Source: Frondihabitans sp. Leaf304 (GTDB lineage Bacteria > Actinomycetota > Actinomycetes > Actinomycetales > Microbacteriaceae). From it: a stretch of DNA of 64,000 nt. Location of the stretch: the NCBI RefSeq assembly GCF_001423105.1, contig NZ_LMNV01000003.1:334146-398145 (forward strand), given 5' to 3'. A program made the translations under genes and the position numbers. A model generated the notes under the pieces. It did no database searches, was not told the DNA's origin, and saw nothing but the letters and a program-made list of their open reading frames with translations. This document shows positions 16,949-25,592 of this stretch, piece after piece (the stretch's first letter is position 1; each line of letters begins with the position of its first letter).

Positions 16949-17190
16949 GCCATCCGCCACACGCCGAGGTGTTCCGCAGCCTGGCTACCGGGCAGCCGAT
17001 CCGCGTGTCGTGCACGTGCGATATCGCCCGCGACCACACCCACTTGGAATACCGAATGGCCCACCCGGGGCCGCCCGACCAGCTGAGAAGCGCTGCGGAG
17101 TCGATTCGCAGCTACCTCGCCTCCTGGAAGACGGCATCCGTCGCGTCCCGGTCCACTCGGCGGCAGGTGCCGACCGACTGGACCGGGTAG
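16936..17190 (+). CDS. Doubtful small ORF
   Basis: 84 codons from ATG at 16936, starting inside the last unit of the 14-bp repeat array. The product is His/Pro/Ser/Arg-rich with CTCDIARDHTHLEYRM in the middle. No recognised domain and no clear ribosome-binding site. It is listed only because it occupies an otherwise empty stretch; it may not be translated. Confidence 0.2.
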   Translation: MTPHRHPPHAEVFRSLATGQPIRVSCTCDIARDHTHLEYRMAHPGPPDQLRSAAESIRSYLASWKTASVASRSTRRQVPTDWTG

Positions 17191-17221
17191 GCAATGCCGG
17201 CCGCGACGACGCCGTGACGAT

Positions 17222-18259
17222 CTACCCCAGCGTTTTCTTCAGTTGCTGAAGCACGGCACGGGCCGCAGTCGGGCCCACATTCAAGAAGAACGTGTCGTCA
17301 TCGACCGCGACGGCGTGCTTCGCCGACACCGCAGTGAGGGTCCGCCAGAGCGGCAAGCCGGTGAGTTCGGTCTCGTCGCCACCCTGGACGCCGTAGAACA
17401 GCCAGTCACCGTCGGCTTGCGACAGCTGTTCGGCGGAGATATCGACCGAGGTGTCGTCGGTGAACGTCTGGGTCGACGGGCGAGCGAGTCCGGCGTCTTC
17501 CGCGACGGAACCACTGAACGAGGCGATACCGAAGATCCGGGTGCGGTCGGCACTCTTTCGAAGGAACGAGACGGCCGGATCACCGTCGACGCCGCGGCCG
17601 AAGGCGGCGGCGTCATCCTGGTAGGCCGTCAGCCACGCCTCGGCCTGTTGCGTTTTACCGACGGCATCGGCAAGGAGAAGGAAGTCCTGTTTCCAGTATT
17701 TGCCCGTTCCCTGCGTGGCGACGGTCGGGGCGATGGCGTTAAGACCGGCGTACAGGCCGGCAGCATCCTTCCCGGCGATGTTCATGAGGATCAGATCCGG
17801 GTCGACATTCGCGATCGCTTCGAGGTTGGGTTCGAAGCGGTTGCCAACGTCGACGACATCGGCCAGCTGCGAGGCCTTCGCCGGGAACGCCTCGGTGAGG
17901 TACGCGGGGACGAGGTCGGCACCGTCGCCCGAGGTCGAGGCAGCCGGAGTGAGCCCCAGCGTGAGCAGGGCGTCCGCCTGCCCGGTCGAGATCACGACGA
18001 TCTTCTTCGGCGCCGACGGGATGGTGGTGGAGCCCTCGAAGTGGGCGACCGTTCGAGGAAAGACCCCGTCGTCGGCATCGCTGCCCTTCCCTGCGGGCAT
18101 GGTGCGCGGCGTCGACCAGGAGCCATCGCCCTGCGTCGCGGCCGACTTCTCGCTCGTGGCGGAAGCGCCGGACACCTGCGCACACCCGCTGAGAGAGAGT
18201 GTCGCGGCCGTGACGACTGCAAGGACTATGGCAACAGGTGAGGTCGTTCTTTTCATCAT
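17222..18259 (-). CDS. Iron-siderophore ABC transporter substrate-binding lipoprotein
   Basis: 345 residues (ATG at 18259; a second ATG at 18256). A signal sequence with lipobox LSLSGCAQ makes it a membrane-anchored lipoprotein. The two-lobed periplasmic-binding fold III is indicated by KIVVISTGQADALLTLG, a long spanning helix and NLEAIANVDPDLILMN, all typical of FecB/FhuD-type siderophore binders. It diverges from the permease genes around a shared iron box, so it should be induced on iron starvation. Confidence 0.9.
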   Translation of the reverse strand: MMKRTTSPVAIVLAVVTAATLSLSGCAQVSGASATSEKSAATQGDGSWSTPRTMPAGKGSDADDGVFPRTVAHFEGSTTIPSAPKKIVVISTGQADALLTLGLTPAASTSGDGADLVPAYLTEAFPAKASQLADVVDVGNRFEPNLEAIANVDPDLILMNIAGKDAAGLYAGLNAIAPTVATQGTGKYWKQDFLLLADAVGKTQQAEAWLTAYQDDAAAFGRGVDGDPAVSFLRKSADRTRIFGIASFSGSVAEDAGLARPSTQTFTDDTSVDISAEQLSQADGDWLFYGVQGGDETELTGLPLWRTLTAVSAKHAVAVDDDTFFLNVGPTAARAVLQQLKKTLG

Positions 18260-18263
18260 AAAG

Positions 18264-18282
18264 TTAGCTTAGGCTATCCTAA
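18264..18282. promoter_or_regulatory. DtxR/IdeR-type iron box
   Basis: The 19-bp sequence TTAGCTTAGGCTATCCTAA matches the consensus TTAGGTTAGGCTAACCTAA at 17 of 19 positions. It sits between the divergent binding-protein start (18259) and the permease start (18289/18292). Repressor with Fe2+ bound here would block both directions. Confidence 0.88.
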
Positions 18283-18288
18283 TTACTC

Positions 18289-19305
18289 GTGATGTCTGAC
18301 GAACGCCTTCGCCCCACCTCGGGCCCTCCCCGGGCGGCTATCCGCATCGTTTCCCTCGGGGCGCTCGCTACCGGCTTCGCCGTCGCGAGTCTCCTGGTGG
18401 GATCGGGCGAGCTGGGCCCCGGGCAGGTGATGCGGGGCCTCCTGGCCCACGACTCGACATCGGCGTCCATCATCGTCTGGCAGTTGCGCCTCCCCCGCAC
18501 CCTGCTCGCTGTTCTGATCGGAGCAGCCCTCGCCGTCGCGGGAACCGTCATTCAAGCCCTGACCCGCAACCCCTTGGCCGAACCGGGTCTGCTCGGCATC
18601 AACGCTGGTGCCGCTCTCGCGGTCGTGACCGGAATAGCGGTCTTCGGCGGCGGTTCGGCTCTCGCTTCCACTTGGTTCGCTCTCGTGGGCGCCGCCGGCG
18701 CAGCACTCCTCGTGTTCGTCATCTCCACTCGCCGATCCCGGGCCTCCCCGACTCGACTACTCCTCGCCGGCGTCGCTCTCGGGGCGAGCCTGAGCGCACT
18801 GACCGGCATCATGATCCTGCGCGACGCCACCGCTTTCACGACCTTCAACTCATGGGTGGTGGGGTCGCTGACGTCGCGAGGCATGGACGTGGTGGTCACC
18901 GTCGCGCCGTTCTTGACGCTCGGGTTCGCTCTCGCACTCCTGTCCGGGCGCATGTTGAACGTGCTGACGCTGGGAACCGAACAGGCGACATCCCTCGGCA
19001 TCCCTGTTCGCCTCGCGGTCGGAGCCGCCGTGCTGTCGGTGACGCTGCTGTGCGGGGCGGCGACCGCCGCGGTCGGCCCGATCTCGTTCATCGGGCTCGT
19101 CGTTCCTCACGTCAGTCGGCTGATCTGGGGAGCCGACCAGCGTCGGATCCTGGTCTCGAGCCTCGTCCTGGGGCCCGCGCTCCTCCTCGCCGCCGACATC
19201 GTCGGCCGCACCATCTCGTTTCCGGGCGAGATCGAGGCGGGTATCGTCACCGCTTTCCTCGGCGCACCGGTGCTGCTCTTTCTCATCGCGCGGCGAGCCT
19301 CGTGA
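18289..19305 (+). CDS. Iron-siderophore ABC transporter permease (FecCD family)
   Basis: 338 residues from GTG at 18289 (ATG at 18292 is equally possible). About nine membrane segments; family motifs LRLPRTLLAVLIGAALAVAG, TRNPLAEPGLLGINAGA and the coupling-loop region GPISFIGLVVPH. The start lies only 7-10 bp beyond the iron box, leaving little room for a leader or Shine-Dalgarno, so the message may be leaderless. It is coupled to the second permease by a GTGA overlap. Confidence 0.92.
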   Translation: MMSDERLRPTSGPPRAAIRIVSLGALATGFAVASLLVGSGELGPGQVMRGLLAHDSTSASIIVWQLRLPRTLLAVLIGAALAVAGTVIQALTRNPLAEPGLLGINAGAALAVVTGIAVFGGGSALASTWFALVGAAGAALLVFVISTRRSRASPTRLLLAGVALGASLSALTGIMILRDATAFTTFNSWVVGSLTSRGMDVVVTVAPFLTLGFALALLSGRMLNVLTLGTEQATSLGIPVRLAVGAAVLSVTLLCGAATAAVGPISFIGLVVPHVSRLIWGADQRRILVSSLVLGPALLLAADIVGRTISFPGEIEAGIVTAFLGAPVLLFLIARRAS

Positions 19306-20345
19306 GCGGCTTCTCCCGCCGCCGCGCTGTGCGGATCGGCGGCCTGTCGGTGGTCATCCGGCCGAGGGTGATCGGCGTGACCGGGATCCTCGCGCTCGTC
19401 GCTCTGACGGTCGCAGCGCTGTCGGTGGCCACCGGCACCTACCGGCTCGAGCTGCCCGGTGTCGTCGATGCCCTCACGGGCGGCGGAACCGCGACCGCCC
19501 GCTATCTCGTCGTCGAGCAGCGCCTGCCCCGCGCCGTGGCCGCACTCCTCGTGGGGTGCTGCCTCGGCGTCTCGGGGGCGCTCTTCCAGAGCGTCTCGCG
19601 CAATCCGCTGGGCAGCCCCGACATCATCGGCTTCACGACCGGGGCGGCCACCGGCGGGCTCGTCGTCATCCTCCTGACGCCGTCGCCGTCGGCCCTGTCG
19701 ATCGCCGGGGGAACGATCGTGGGAGGCCTGGCCTGCGCCACCGTCGTCACCCTGTTCGCCGCGGCACGACGCTTCTCGGGCGACCGCCTCATCCTGGGCG
19801 GCATCGCCGTCGCCGCGCTGCTCGCATCGGTCAACGACTACGTGATCAGCCGGGCCTCCCTCGAATCGGCCGAGGCGGCGCGAGCGTGGAAGTACGGCAG
19901 CCTCAACCTGATCACCTGGGATCGAATCGTCCCTCTCGCCGCCTGTCTGCTCGTCGCGTCGGTTGTCGTGGTCGCGATTGCCCGCCCGGCAGGAATCCTC
20001 GAACTGGGCGACGATCTTGCCACCGGCCTGGGCGTGCGCACCCGACGGCAGAAGCTGATCATGGTCGCGGCCGGAACGATCCTGGCGGCCGCGGCGGTCT
20101 CCACCGCCGGTCCGATCGGATTCCTGGCCCTGGCAGCACCGCGTCTCGCCCGTGCCGCGGCAGGCTTCTCGTCAGTCGGGCTTCTCCCGTCGGGGGCGAT
20201 GGGGGCTGCCCTCCTCGCGGCGAGTGATCTGGCGGCGCAGCGGATCCTCGATCCGTTCCAGATTCCGGTCGGGCTCGTCTGCTCGGCACTCGGCGGCTTC
20301 TACCTGCTGTGGATGGTCGGTTTCGCGAAGACCACCGAGAGCTGA
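19302..20345 (+). CDS. Second iron-siderophore ABC transporter permease (FecCD family)
   Basis: 347 residues from GTG at 19302, overlapping the stop of the first permease. Family motifs are VEQRLPRAVAALLVG, SRNPLGSPDIIGFTTGAATG and GPIGFLALAAPRLAR. It forms the heterodimeric channel with the preceding permease. No ATP-binding subunit gene follows, as would be usual; the next gene is a hydrolase with its own ribosome-binding site. Confidence 0.92.
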   Translation: MSGFSRRRAVRIGGLSVVIRPRVIGVTGILALVALTVAALSVATGTYRLELPGVVDALTGGGTATARYLVVEQRLPRAVAALLVGCCLGVSGALFQSVSRNPLGSPDIIGFTTGAATGGLVVILLTPSPSALSIAGGTIVGGLACATVVTLFAAARRFSGDRLILGGIAVAALLASVNDYVISRASLESAEAARAWKYGSLNLITWDRIVPLAACLLVASVVVVAIARPAGILELGDDLATGLGVRTRRQKLIMVAAGTILAAAAVSTAGPIGFLALAAPRLARAAAGFSSVGLLPSGAMGAALLAASDLAAQRILDPFQIPVGLVCSALGGFYLLWMVGFAKTTES

Positions 20346-20404
20346 CGGAGATGCCCTCGAGATCCCGTGCGGGTCTAGCCTGATCGAGACCACGAGAGGG
20401 CGAC

Positions 20405-21199
20405 ATGGCTGACATCACGCGGGGAACGATCGAGCTGCAGGGCGCGACGATCGCGTTCTCGGAACAAGGATCCGGCCCCACCGCCGTCTACGCCCACGGT
20501 CTTTCGGGCAGCCGAGCGCAAGTGTCTCGACTCGGCGTCCCCGATCTGTCCGGCGTCGTCGACACCAACCGACTCGTCACCTACGACGCTCGCGGTCATG
20601 GCGAATCGACCGGCGCTGCCGACCCGGCCTCGTACACCTGGTCGTCGCTCGCCGACGATCTACTCGAACTGCTCGACACGTTCTCGCCCGACGAGCCCGT
20701 TGCCGGCATCGGCACGTCGATGGGGACGGCGACGTTGCTCTTCGCCGCGCTCAGACAGCCGGAGCGCTTCAGCCGCCTCGTGCTCACCGCGCCGCCGACC
20801 GCCTGGGCGACGCGGGCCGGGCAGACAGACGTCTACCGCCAGATGGCCGACCTGGTGGATGCGCGCGGCACCGGCGTGCTGGCCGGGATGATGGCGGCAG
20901 CGCCGGTGCCCGAGCTGTTCCGCGACGTCGCCGGCTACCCGCCGGAACCCGATGTCCGCCCCGAGCTCGCTGCGTCGATCTTTCGCGGAGCGGGCTCGTC
21001 CGATCTGCCGTCACCCGACGACCTCCGGTCGCTTGACCTTCCCGTGCTGCTTCTGCCCTGGGCTACCGACCCCGGGCACCCCGTGTCGACGGCCGAGATC
21101 CTGGCGTCACGCCTGCCGAATGCCGAGATGCGAATCGCCTCGTCGGCACCCGAGCTGGCCGGGTGGCGCGAGGCGATCCGCGACTTCGTCGCCGTCTAG
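20405..21199 (+). CDS. Alpha/beta hydrolase
   Basis: 264 residues, ATG with GAGAGGG upstream. Alpha/beta-hydrolase fold: oxyanion-hole region YAHGLSGSR, YDARGHGES, nucleophile elbow GTSMGTA, and a late LLLPWATDPGHPV segment with the acid and possibly His. The substrate is unknown. It lies 59 bp after the siderophore permeases; a role in ferri-siderophore hydrolysis would be speculation. Confidence 0.85.
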   Translation: MADITRGTIELQGATIAFSEQGSGPTAVYAHGLSGSRAQVSRLGVPDLSGVVDTNRLVTYDARGHGESTGAADPASYTWSSLADDLLELLDTFSPDEPVAGIGTSMGTATLLFAALRQPERFSRLVLTAPPTAWATRAGQTDVYRQMADLVDARGTGVLAGMMAAAPVPELFRDVAGYPPEPDVRPELAASIFRGAGSSDLPSPDDLRSLDLPVLLLPWATDPGHPVSTAEILASRLPNAEMRIASSAPELAGWREAIRDFVAV

Positions 21200-21207
21200 G
21201 GGGTCAC

Positions 21208-21465
21208 TCAGACGAGCGGGCCGCCGTCTTCTGTCGAACGGCGCGTGACGCGCTCGCCCGTCGCCGAGTCGATGCCCGAGCGCGAAGTGGTGGTCACCTG
21301 GCGGCGACGGCTGAGAAGCACGATTCCGAGGATGATCCCCAGCGCTCCCGCTGCCATCAGGATGTAGCCGATCAGGTGGATGTTGACGCCGGCGACCGTG
21401 AAGTCGACGGCGAACGCCAGAATGGCGCCGATAACGAGCAGGAAGATTCCTCCGCCGAGACTCAT
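21208..21465 (-). CDS. Small DUF6458-like membrane protein
   Basis: 85 residues. Two membrane helices (about residues 5-22 and 30-50) flanking VDFTVAGVNIHLIGYIL, then a basic Ser/Thr-rich tail. This matches the actinobacterial DUF6458 pattern MSLGGGIFLLVIGAILAFAV. Function unknown. It converges on the hydrolase gene. Confidence 0.75.
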   Translation of the reverse strand: MSLGGGIFLLVIGAILAFAVDFTVAGVNIHLIGYILMAAGALGIILGIVLLSRRRQVTTTSRSGIDSATGERVTRRSTEDGGPLV

Positions 21466-21586
21466 GGTGTTCCTTTCGTCGGGGTGACCTCGATTTCGAG
21501 GTTTAGAGGAAACCTATCGGGGCACGGCCCTCCGCGCCCGCTCACACGCGCTGCTGAGCAGCCCGGCCCGCGAGCTCTCGGGGTAC

Positions 21587-21632
21587 TTGACGTTTCGTTT
21601 GCTACCTGACAATAATTGCGAGGTAGCAAACG
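21587..21632 (+). promoter_or_regulatory. Promoter with overlapping 12-bp inverted-repeat operator
   Basis: TTGACG (21587-21592), an 18-base spacer and AATAAT (21611-21616) make a good sigma-70-like promoter. It is overlapped by a perfect inverted repeat, CGTTTGCTACCT at 21596-21607 and AGGTAGCAAACG at 21621-21632. The site precedes the SDR-MarR pair and is a natural operator for that MarR protein (inferred). Confidence 0.7.
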
Positions 21633-21661
21633 AATTATCGTCGAACATGAAGGAGGGCGCC

Positions 21662-22417
21662 ATGCCCACGGAACGCATCGCACTGGTCACCGGAGCAAAT
21701 CAGGGAGTCGGCAAGCAGGTGGCGAAAGAGCTCGCCGAGCACGGGGTGACCGTGCTGGTCGGGTCACGCGATCTGGCGAAAGGCGAAGCGGCGGCTGCCG
21801 AAATCGGAAGCGGAGCCAGCGCGATCCAGCTGGACGTCACGGATCCTGCGTCCATCGAATCCGCGGCCAGCACCATCCGCGAGCGCTTCGGCCGCCTCGA
21901 CCTTCTCGTCAACAACGCCGGAATCTCGAACACCCTCGGTGCGGGCCTCACCCCGGAGCAGAACGCGGCGCAGTCGACGGCCAGCCAGGCGTCGCTCGAC
22001 GAGATCCGCGCGGTGTGGGAGGTCAACGTCTTCGGTGTCGTCGCGGTCTACCAGGCGATGCTGCCGCTGCTTCACGACGGGATCAACGCCCGCATCGTGA
22101 ACGTGTCGAGCGGCGTCGGCTCGCTGGCGTCGAACGCCGACCCGAGCTTCCCGTACCGCGCCATCTTCGGCCCGGTCTACCCCGCCTCCAAGGCGGCGCT
22201 GAACGCGATGACCCTGGCGATGATGATCGAGCTCGAGGGCACCGACATCAAGGTCAACCTGGTCTCTCCCGGTTTCACGAGCACGGCGCTGAACAACTTC
22301 GCCGGCACCGAATCCGTCGAAGACGGCTCGCGCGAGGTCGTCCGCGTCGCCCTGTTCGGGCCGAACGACCCGACCGGCACCTTCACCCGCTGGGAGGACG
22401 CCACGATTCCGTGGTAA
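21662..22417 (+). CDS. Short-chain dehydrogenase/reductase (SDR)
   Basis: 251 residues from ATG at 21662, preceded by AAGGAGGGC. Classical SDR motifs: TGANQGVGKQ, NNAG, catalytic Ser in VNVSSGVG, Y-x3-K in YPASKAALN, and SPGFTST. Similar to carbonyl-reductase-like SDRs that accept quinones or aldehydes, but the substrate is not determined. It is followed after 9 bp by marR and preceded by the operator, so it is probably induced by a MarR ligand. Confidence 0.9.
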   Translation: MPTERIALVTGANQGVGKQVAKELAEHGVTVLVGSRDLAKGEAAAAEIGSGASAIQLDVTDPASIESAASTIRERFGRLDLLVNNAGISNTLGAGLTPEQNAAQSTASQASLDEIRAVWEVNVFGVVAVYQAMLPLLHDGINARIVNVSSGVGSLASNADPSFPYRAIFGPVYPASKAALNAMTLAMMIELEGTDIKVNLVSPGFTSTALNNFAGTESVEDGSREVVRVALFGPNDPTGTFTRWEDATIPW

Positions 22418-22426
22418 CCATGTCGG

Positions 22427-22894
22427 GTGCCTGACGAACCCCAAGACCAACACGACTCGGTCGGAGCGTGGGCGAAGAAGTACTACCTCACCTCCCGCGC
22501 TCTGATCGAGTCGGTTCTGCGCGAGCACGACCTCGGGCCGACCCAGTGGTACGTGCTGTACCAGCTCGCCAACGTCAGCGCGACGAAGCAGCGCGACCTG
22601 AGCCAGCTGCTGAACATCGAGCGGGCGACCCTCAGCGGCGTCGTGGCGACACTCGTGCGCAAGGGACTCGTGGCGCAGGTGGCCGACGAGGTCGACCAGC
22701 GGCAGCGCATCCTGAGCATTACCGACGCCGGGCGTGCGCTCTGGGCCGAGCTTCCGGATCCTGTGGGGCGTGCGACGGCTCTGTCGTTCGACGGTGTCGA
22801 TGCCGCTGACCTGGAGGTGGCGCGGCGGGTGCTGCGGGAGGCGACGCAGCGGCTCGTGGAGCACATGGCGGGGCCTGGTTCGGCTGGCGCTTAG
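22427..22894 (+). CDS. MarR family transcriptional regulator
   Basis: 155 residues from GTG at 22427; the ribosome-binding site is weak, so coupling to the SDR gene is likely. The winged helix-turn-helix is clear: LGPTQWYVLYQLANVSATKQ, DLSQLLNIERATLSGVVATL, and the wing VDQRQRILSITDAG. Probable repressor of its own operon through the inverted repeat at 21596-21632. Confidence 0.9.
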   Translation: MPDEPQDQHDSVGAWAKKYYLTSRALIESVLREHDLGPTQWYVLYQLANVSATKQRDLSQLLNIERATLSGVVATLVRKGLVAQVADEVDQRQRILSITDAGRALWAELPDPVGRATALSFDGVDAADLEVARRVLREATQRLVEHMAGPGSAGA

Positions 22895-23090
22895 CTCCTG
22901 TTGCTGATCCTTTCGCAAGGAACATCGGGCCACTGCTCCTTCCCACAGGAACGATTACTGACCGATCTCCTTGCTGGAATGACGACCGGCGTCACTTCTC
23001 CTGCTCAGCGTCGCGCGGCTCCTTTCGAGAGGACGCCCCTGTCGTCCTCAGTCGACGCGGATCCCCGAGATGGTGCGAGGGAGAAAAGCC
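22895..23090. other. Intergenic stretch, nothing recognised
   Basis: 196 bp between the convergent marR and LON-domain genes. I see no gene, no strong hairpin and no repeat. Confidence 0.5.
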
Positions 23091-23687
23091 TCACTCGGCA
23101 GACCAGAGCTCTTCGGCCTCGAGGGCCAGATCGATCAGCTGACGCAAGAGACCCCCCAGCGTCGTCGACCTCAACAGGGTGTAACTGTCGTAATCACCCA
23201 GCGGGGCGATCGCCGCAAGCTGCCAGACGGCGGCGACGGGATCGTCCGACAGCTCGATGTCGTCATCCGACATGGGCCCCGCGGCTCGGGTGATCAAGCG
23301 GCGGACCACTGCTTCGGCCTGGTCCCGTAGGGGTGCGAGCTTCTCGGACCACTCGAGATCGGGAAGCATCGAGAGCTTGGCCTGCGGGTACGGGTCTTCG
23401 TCGACCCAGCGCTCGACCGTGAACCGCTTGGTCCCCAGGCCGACGATGAACAGGTCGTCGGCACCCGCGGCGGCGCTCACGAGACGCGCCATTGTCCCGA
23501 CCGAGGCGCGCTGGTCGCCACCCCCGGCCTCTGATCCGCGCTCAATGAGGACGACGCCGAACTCGGGTTCCTCCTCGTCGAGCATGCGGCCGACCAACGT
23601 GAGATACCGCGGCTCGAAGATCCGCAGCTGGATTGGCATGAAGGGGAACAGCACTGATCCGAGCGGGAACATCGGTGAGACGGCCAT
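23091..23687 (-). CDS. LON substrate-binding domain protein
   Basis: 198 residues. It begins MFPLGSVLFPFMPIQLRIFEPRY, the start of the Lon N-terminal substrate-binding domain, and continues with RLVSAAAGADDLFIVGLGTKRF. There is no AAA+ or protease domain, so this is the stand-alone form common in actinobacteria. Probably a substrate-recognition protein; the partner is unknown. Confidence 0.85.
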   Translation of the reverse strand: MAVSPMFPLGSVLFPFMPIQLRIFEPRYLTLVGRMLDEEEPEFGVVLIERGSEAGGGDQRASVGTMARLVSAAAGADDLFIVGLGTKRFTVERWVDEDPYPQAKLSMLPDLEWSEKLAPLRDQAEAVVRRLITRAAGPMSDDDIELSDDPVAAVWQLAAIAPLGDYDSYTLLRSTTLGGLLRQLIDLALEAEELWSAE

Positions 23688-23759
23688 ACCTCAGTGAAGC
23701 ACCGCGGGCGGAGTGTTGGCAGGCGCCCAGAGAGCGGTCGTCCACACCTCGAGAGAGGC

Positions 23760-24833
23760 CTAGTTGTTGAAGCGAAACTCGACGACGTCGCCATCCTGCA
23801 TGACGTATTCCTTGCCCTCGATGCGAGCCTTGCCGGCCGAGCGGGCGTCGGCGATCGAGCCGGTCTCGACGAGGTCGGAGTACGAGATGACCTCGGCCTT
23901 GATGAAGCCCTTCTCGAAGTCGGTGTGGATGACGCCGGCGGCCTGCGGGGCCTTCCAGCCCTTGCTGATCGTCCAGGCGCGGGTCTCTTTGGGGCCGGCC
24001 GTGAGGTAGGTCTGCAGGCCGAGCGTGTCGAAGCCGATGCGCGCGAGCTGGTCGAGGCCTGACTCCTCCTGGCCGGTGGAGGCCAGCAGCTCCGCGGCGT
24101 CTTCCGGGTCGAGGTCGATGAGCTCCGACTCGATCTTCGCGTCGAGGAACACCGCTTCGGCCGGCGCGACGAGCGCTGCGAGCTCGGCTTTGCGCGATTC
24201 CGAGTTGATGATCGTCTCGTCGACGTTGAAGACGTAGATGAAGGGCTTGGCTGTCAGCAGACCGAGCTCGGCGATGGGCGACAGGTCGATCGATGTGGCC
24301 GAGAGGGCCTCGCCGCGCTGCAGGGCGTCGCGGGCGGCGACGGCCGTCTCGTGCGTGATGGGCTCGACGCGCTTGAGGCGCAGTTCTTTCTCGTAGCGGA
24401 CGAGCGCCTTCTCGACGGTCTCGAGGTCGGCGAGGATCAGCTCGGTGTTGATCGTGCCCATGTCGTTCTCGGGGTTGACCTCACCGTCGACGTGCACCAC
24501 GTCGGGGTCGACGAAGCCGCGCACGACCTCGGCGATGGCGTCGGCCTCGCGGATGTTGGCGAGGAACTTGTTGCCGAGCCCCTCCCCCTCCGACGCGCCC
24601 TTGACGATGCCGGCGATGTCGACGAACGACACCGGCGCGGGCAGGATCTTCTCGCTGCCGAAGATGCCCGCCAGCACGCCGAGGCGCGGGTCGGGCAGGT
24701 TGACGATGCCGACGTTCGGCTCGATGGTGGCGAACGGGTAGTTCGCCGCCAGAACCTGGTTCTTGGTCAGGGCGTTGAAGAGGGTGGACTTGCCCACATT
24801 GGGGAGTCCGACGATCGCGATAGTGAGAGCCAC
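23760..24833 (-). CDS. ychF: Redox-regulated ATPase YchF
   Basis: 357 residues from GTG at 24833. Obg-family NTPase: G1 GLPNVGKST, FATIEPNVG, G3 DIAG, the coiled-coil insert around residues 120-200, and a C-terminal TGS domain (TAGPKETRAWTI to YVMQDGDVVEFRFNN). YchF prefers ATP to GTP and binds ribosomes; it is linked to stress responses. The length matches the usual 360 or so residues. Confidence 0.95.
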   Translation of the reverse strand: MALTIAIVGLPNVGKSTLFNALTKNQVLAANYPFATIEPNVGIVNLPDPRLGVLAGIFGSEKILPAPVSFVDIAGIVKGASEGEGLGNKFLANIREADAIAEVVRGFVDPDVVHVDGEVNPENDMGTINTELILADLETVEKALVRYEKELRLKRVEPITHETAVAARDALQRGEALSATSIDLSPIAELGLLTAKPFIYVFNVDETIINSESRKAELAALVAPAEAVFLDAKIESELIDLDPEDAAELLASTGQEESGLDQLARIGFDTLGLQTYLTAGPKETRAWTISKGWKAPQAAGVIHTDFEKGFIKAEVISYSDLVETGSIADARSAGKARIEGKEYVMQDGDVVEFRFNN

Positions 24834-24974
24834 GGTCCCCAAGCCTAACCGGCCCCACAGAACGAAGGATCCGGGCGGCGCAGGTCGCGGAGACCGGGTC
24901 ACAGACCCGAGGTGGCCGGTTTGAGATCGGGGCGTCGGATCCTGAATGTCTGAGGCCCGTGTCACCATGACACC

Positions 24975-25565
24975 GTGCCCCTCGACTACGTAGCAATCGA
25001 CTTCGAGACCGCGAACTCCTCCAGTGCGTCGGCCTGTTCGGTCGGTCTCGTCAAGGTCCGCAGCGGTGTCGTCGTCGACGCGGTGTCGTGGCTGATCAAG
25101 CCGCCGTTCGGGCACGACGACTTCAGCGAGTGGAACACCCGCATCCACGGCATCCGGCGCGACGACGTTATCGATGCGCTCGGCTGGCACGAGCAGCTGG
25201 CCGACCTGGTGACGTTCGCGGGCGACGACGTGCTGGTCGCGCACAACGCCGGGTTCGACATGGGTGTGATCCGGGGCGGGTGCGCCGCGACCGGGCTCGA
25301 ACCGCCGGCGTCGCGCTACCTCTGCAGCCTCCAGGTGGCGCGCAAGACCTACGCGCTCGAGTCGTACCGCCTGCCGGTCGCGGCGATGGCCGCCGGGTTC
25401 GAGGGATTTCAGCACCACGACGCCCTGGCCGACGCCGAGGCCTGCGCGGCGATCATCGTGCACGCCGCCGAGCGGCACGGTGCCACCACGGTCGACGAGC
25501 TCGCGGCCGCGACCGGCGTGCGCATCAACACGCTCACGCCGAAGACGGCTGTCCGCTTCGTCTAG
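24975..25565 (+). CDS. DEDDh 3'-5' exonuclease (DnaQ-like)
   Basis: 196 residues from GTG at 24975. The DEDDh exonuclease motifs are present: DFETANSS (Exo I), HNAGFD (Exo II) and HHDALADAEACA (Exo III, His and Asp). Similar to stand-alone DNA polymerase III epsilon-like nucleases. The C-terminus has a short extension (VDELAAATGVRI). It diverges from ychF. Confidence 0.88.
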   Translation: MPLDYVAIDFETANSSSASACSVGLVKVRSGVVVDAVSWLIKPPFGHDDFSEWNTRIHGIRRDDVIDALGWHEQLADLVTFAGDDVLVAHNAGFDMGVIRGGCAATGLEPPASRYLCSLQVARKTYALESYRLPVAAMAAGFEGFQHHDALADAEACAAIIVHAAERHGATTVDELAAATGVRINTLTPKTAVRFV

Positions 25566-25592
25566 GGGCCCTCGTTCGAACGGCTCCGGGAG

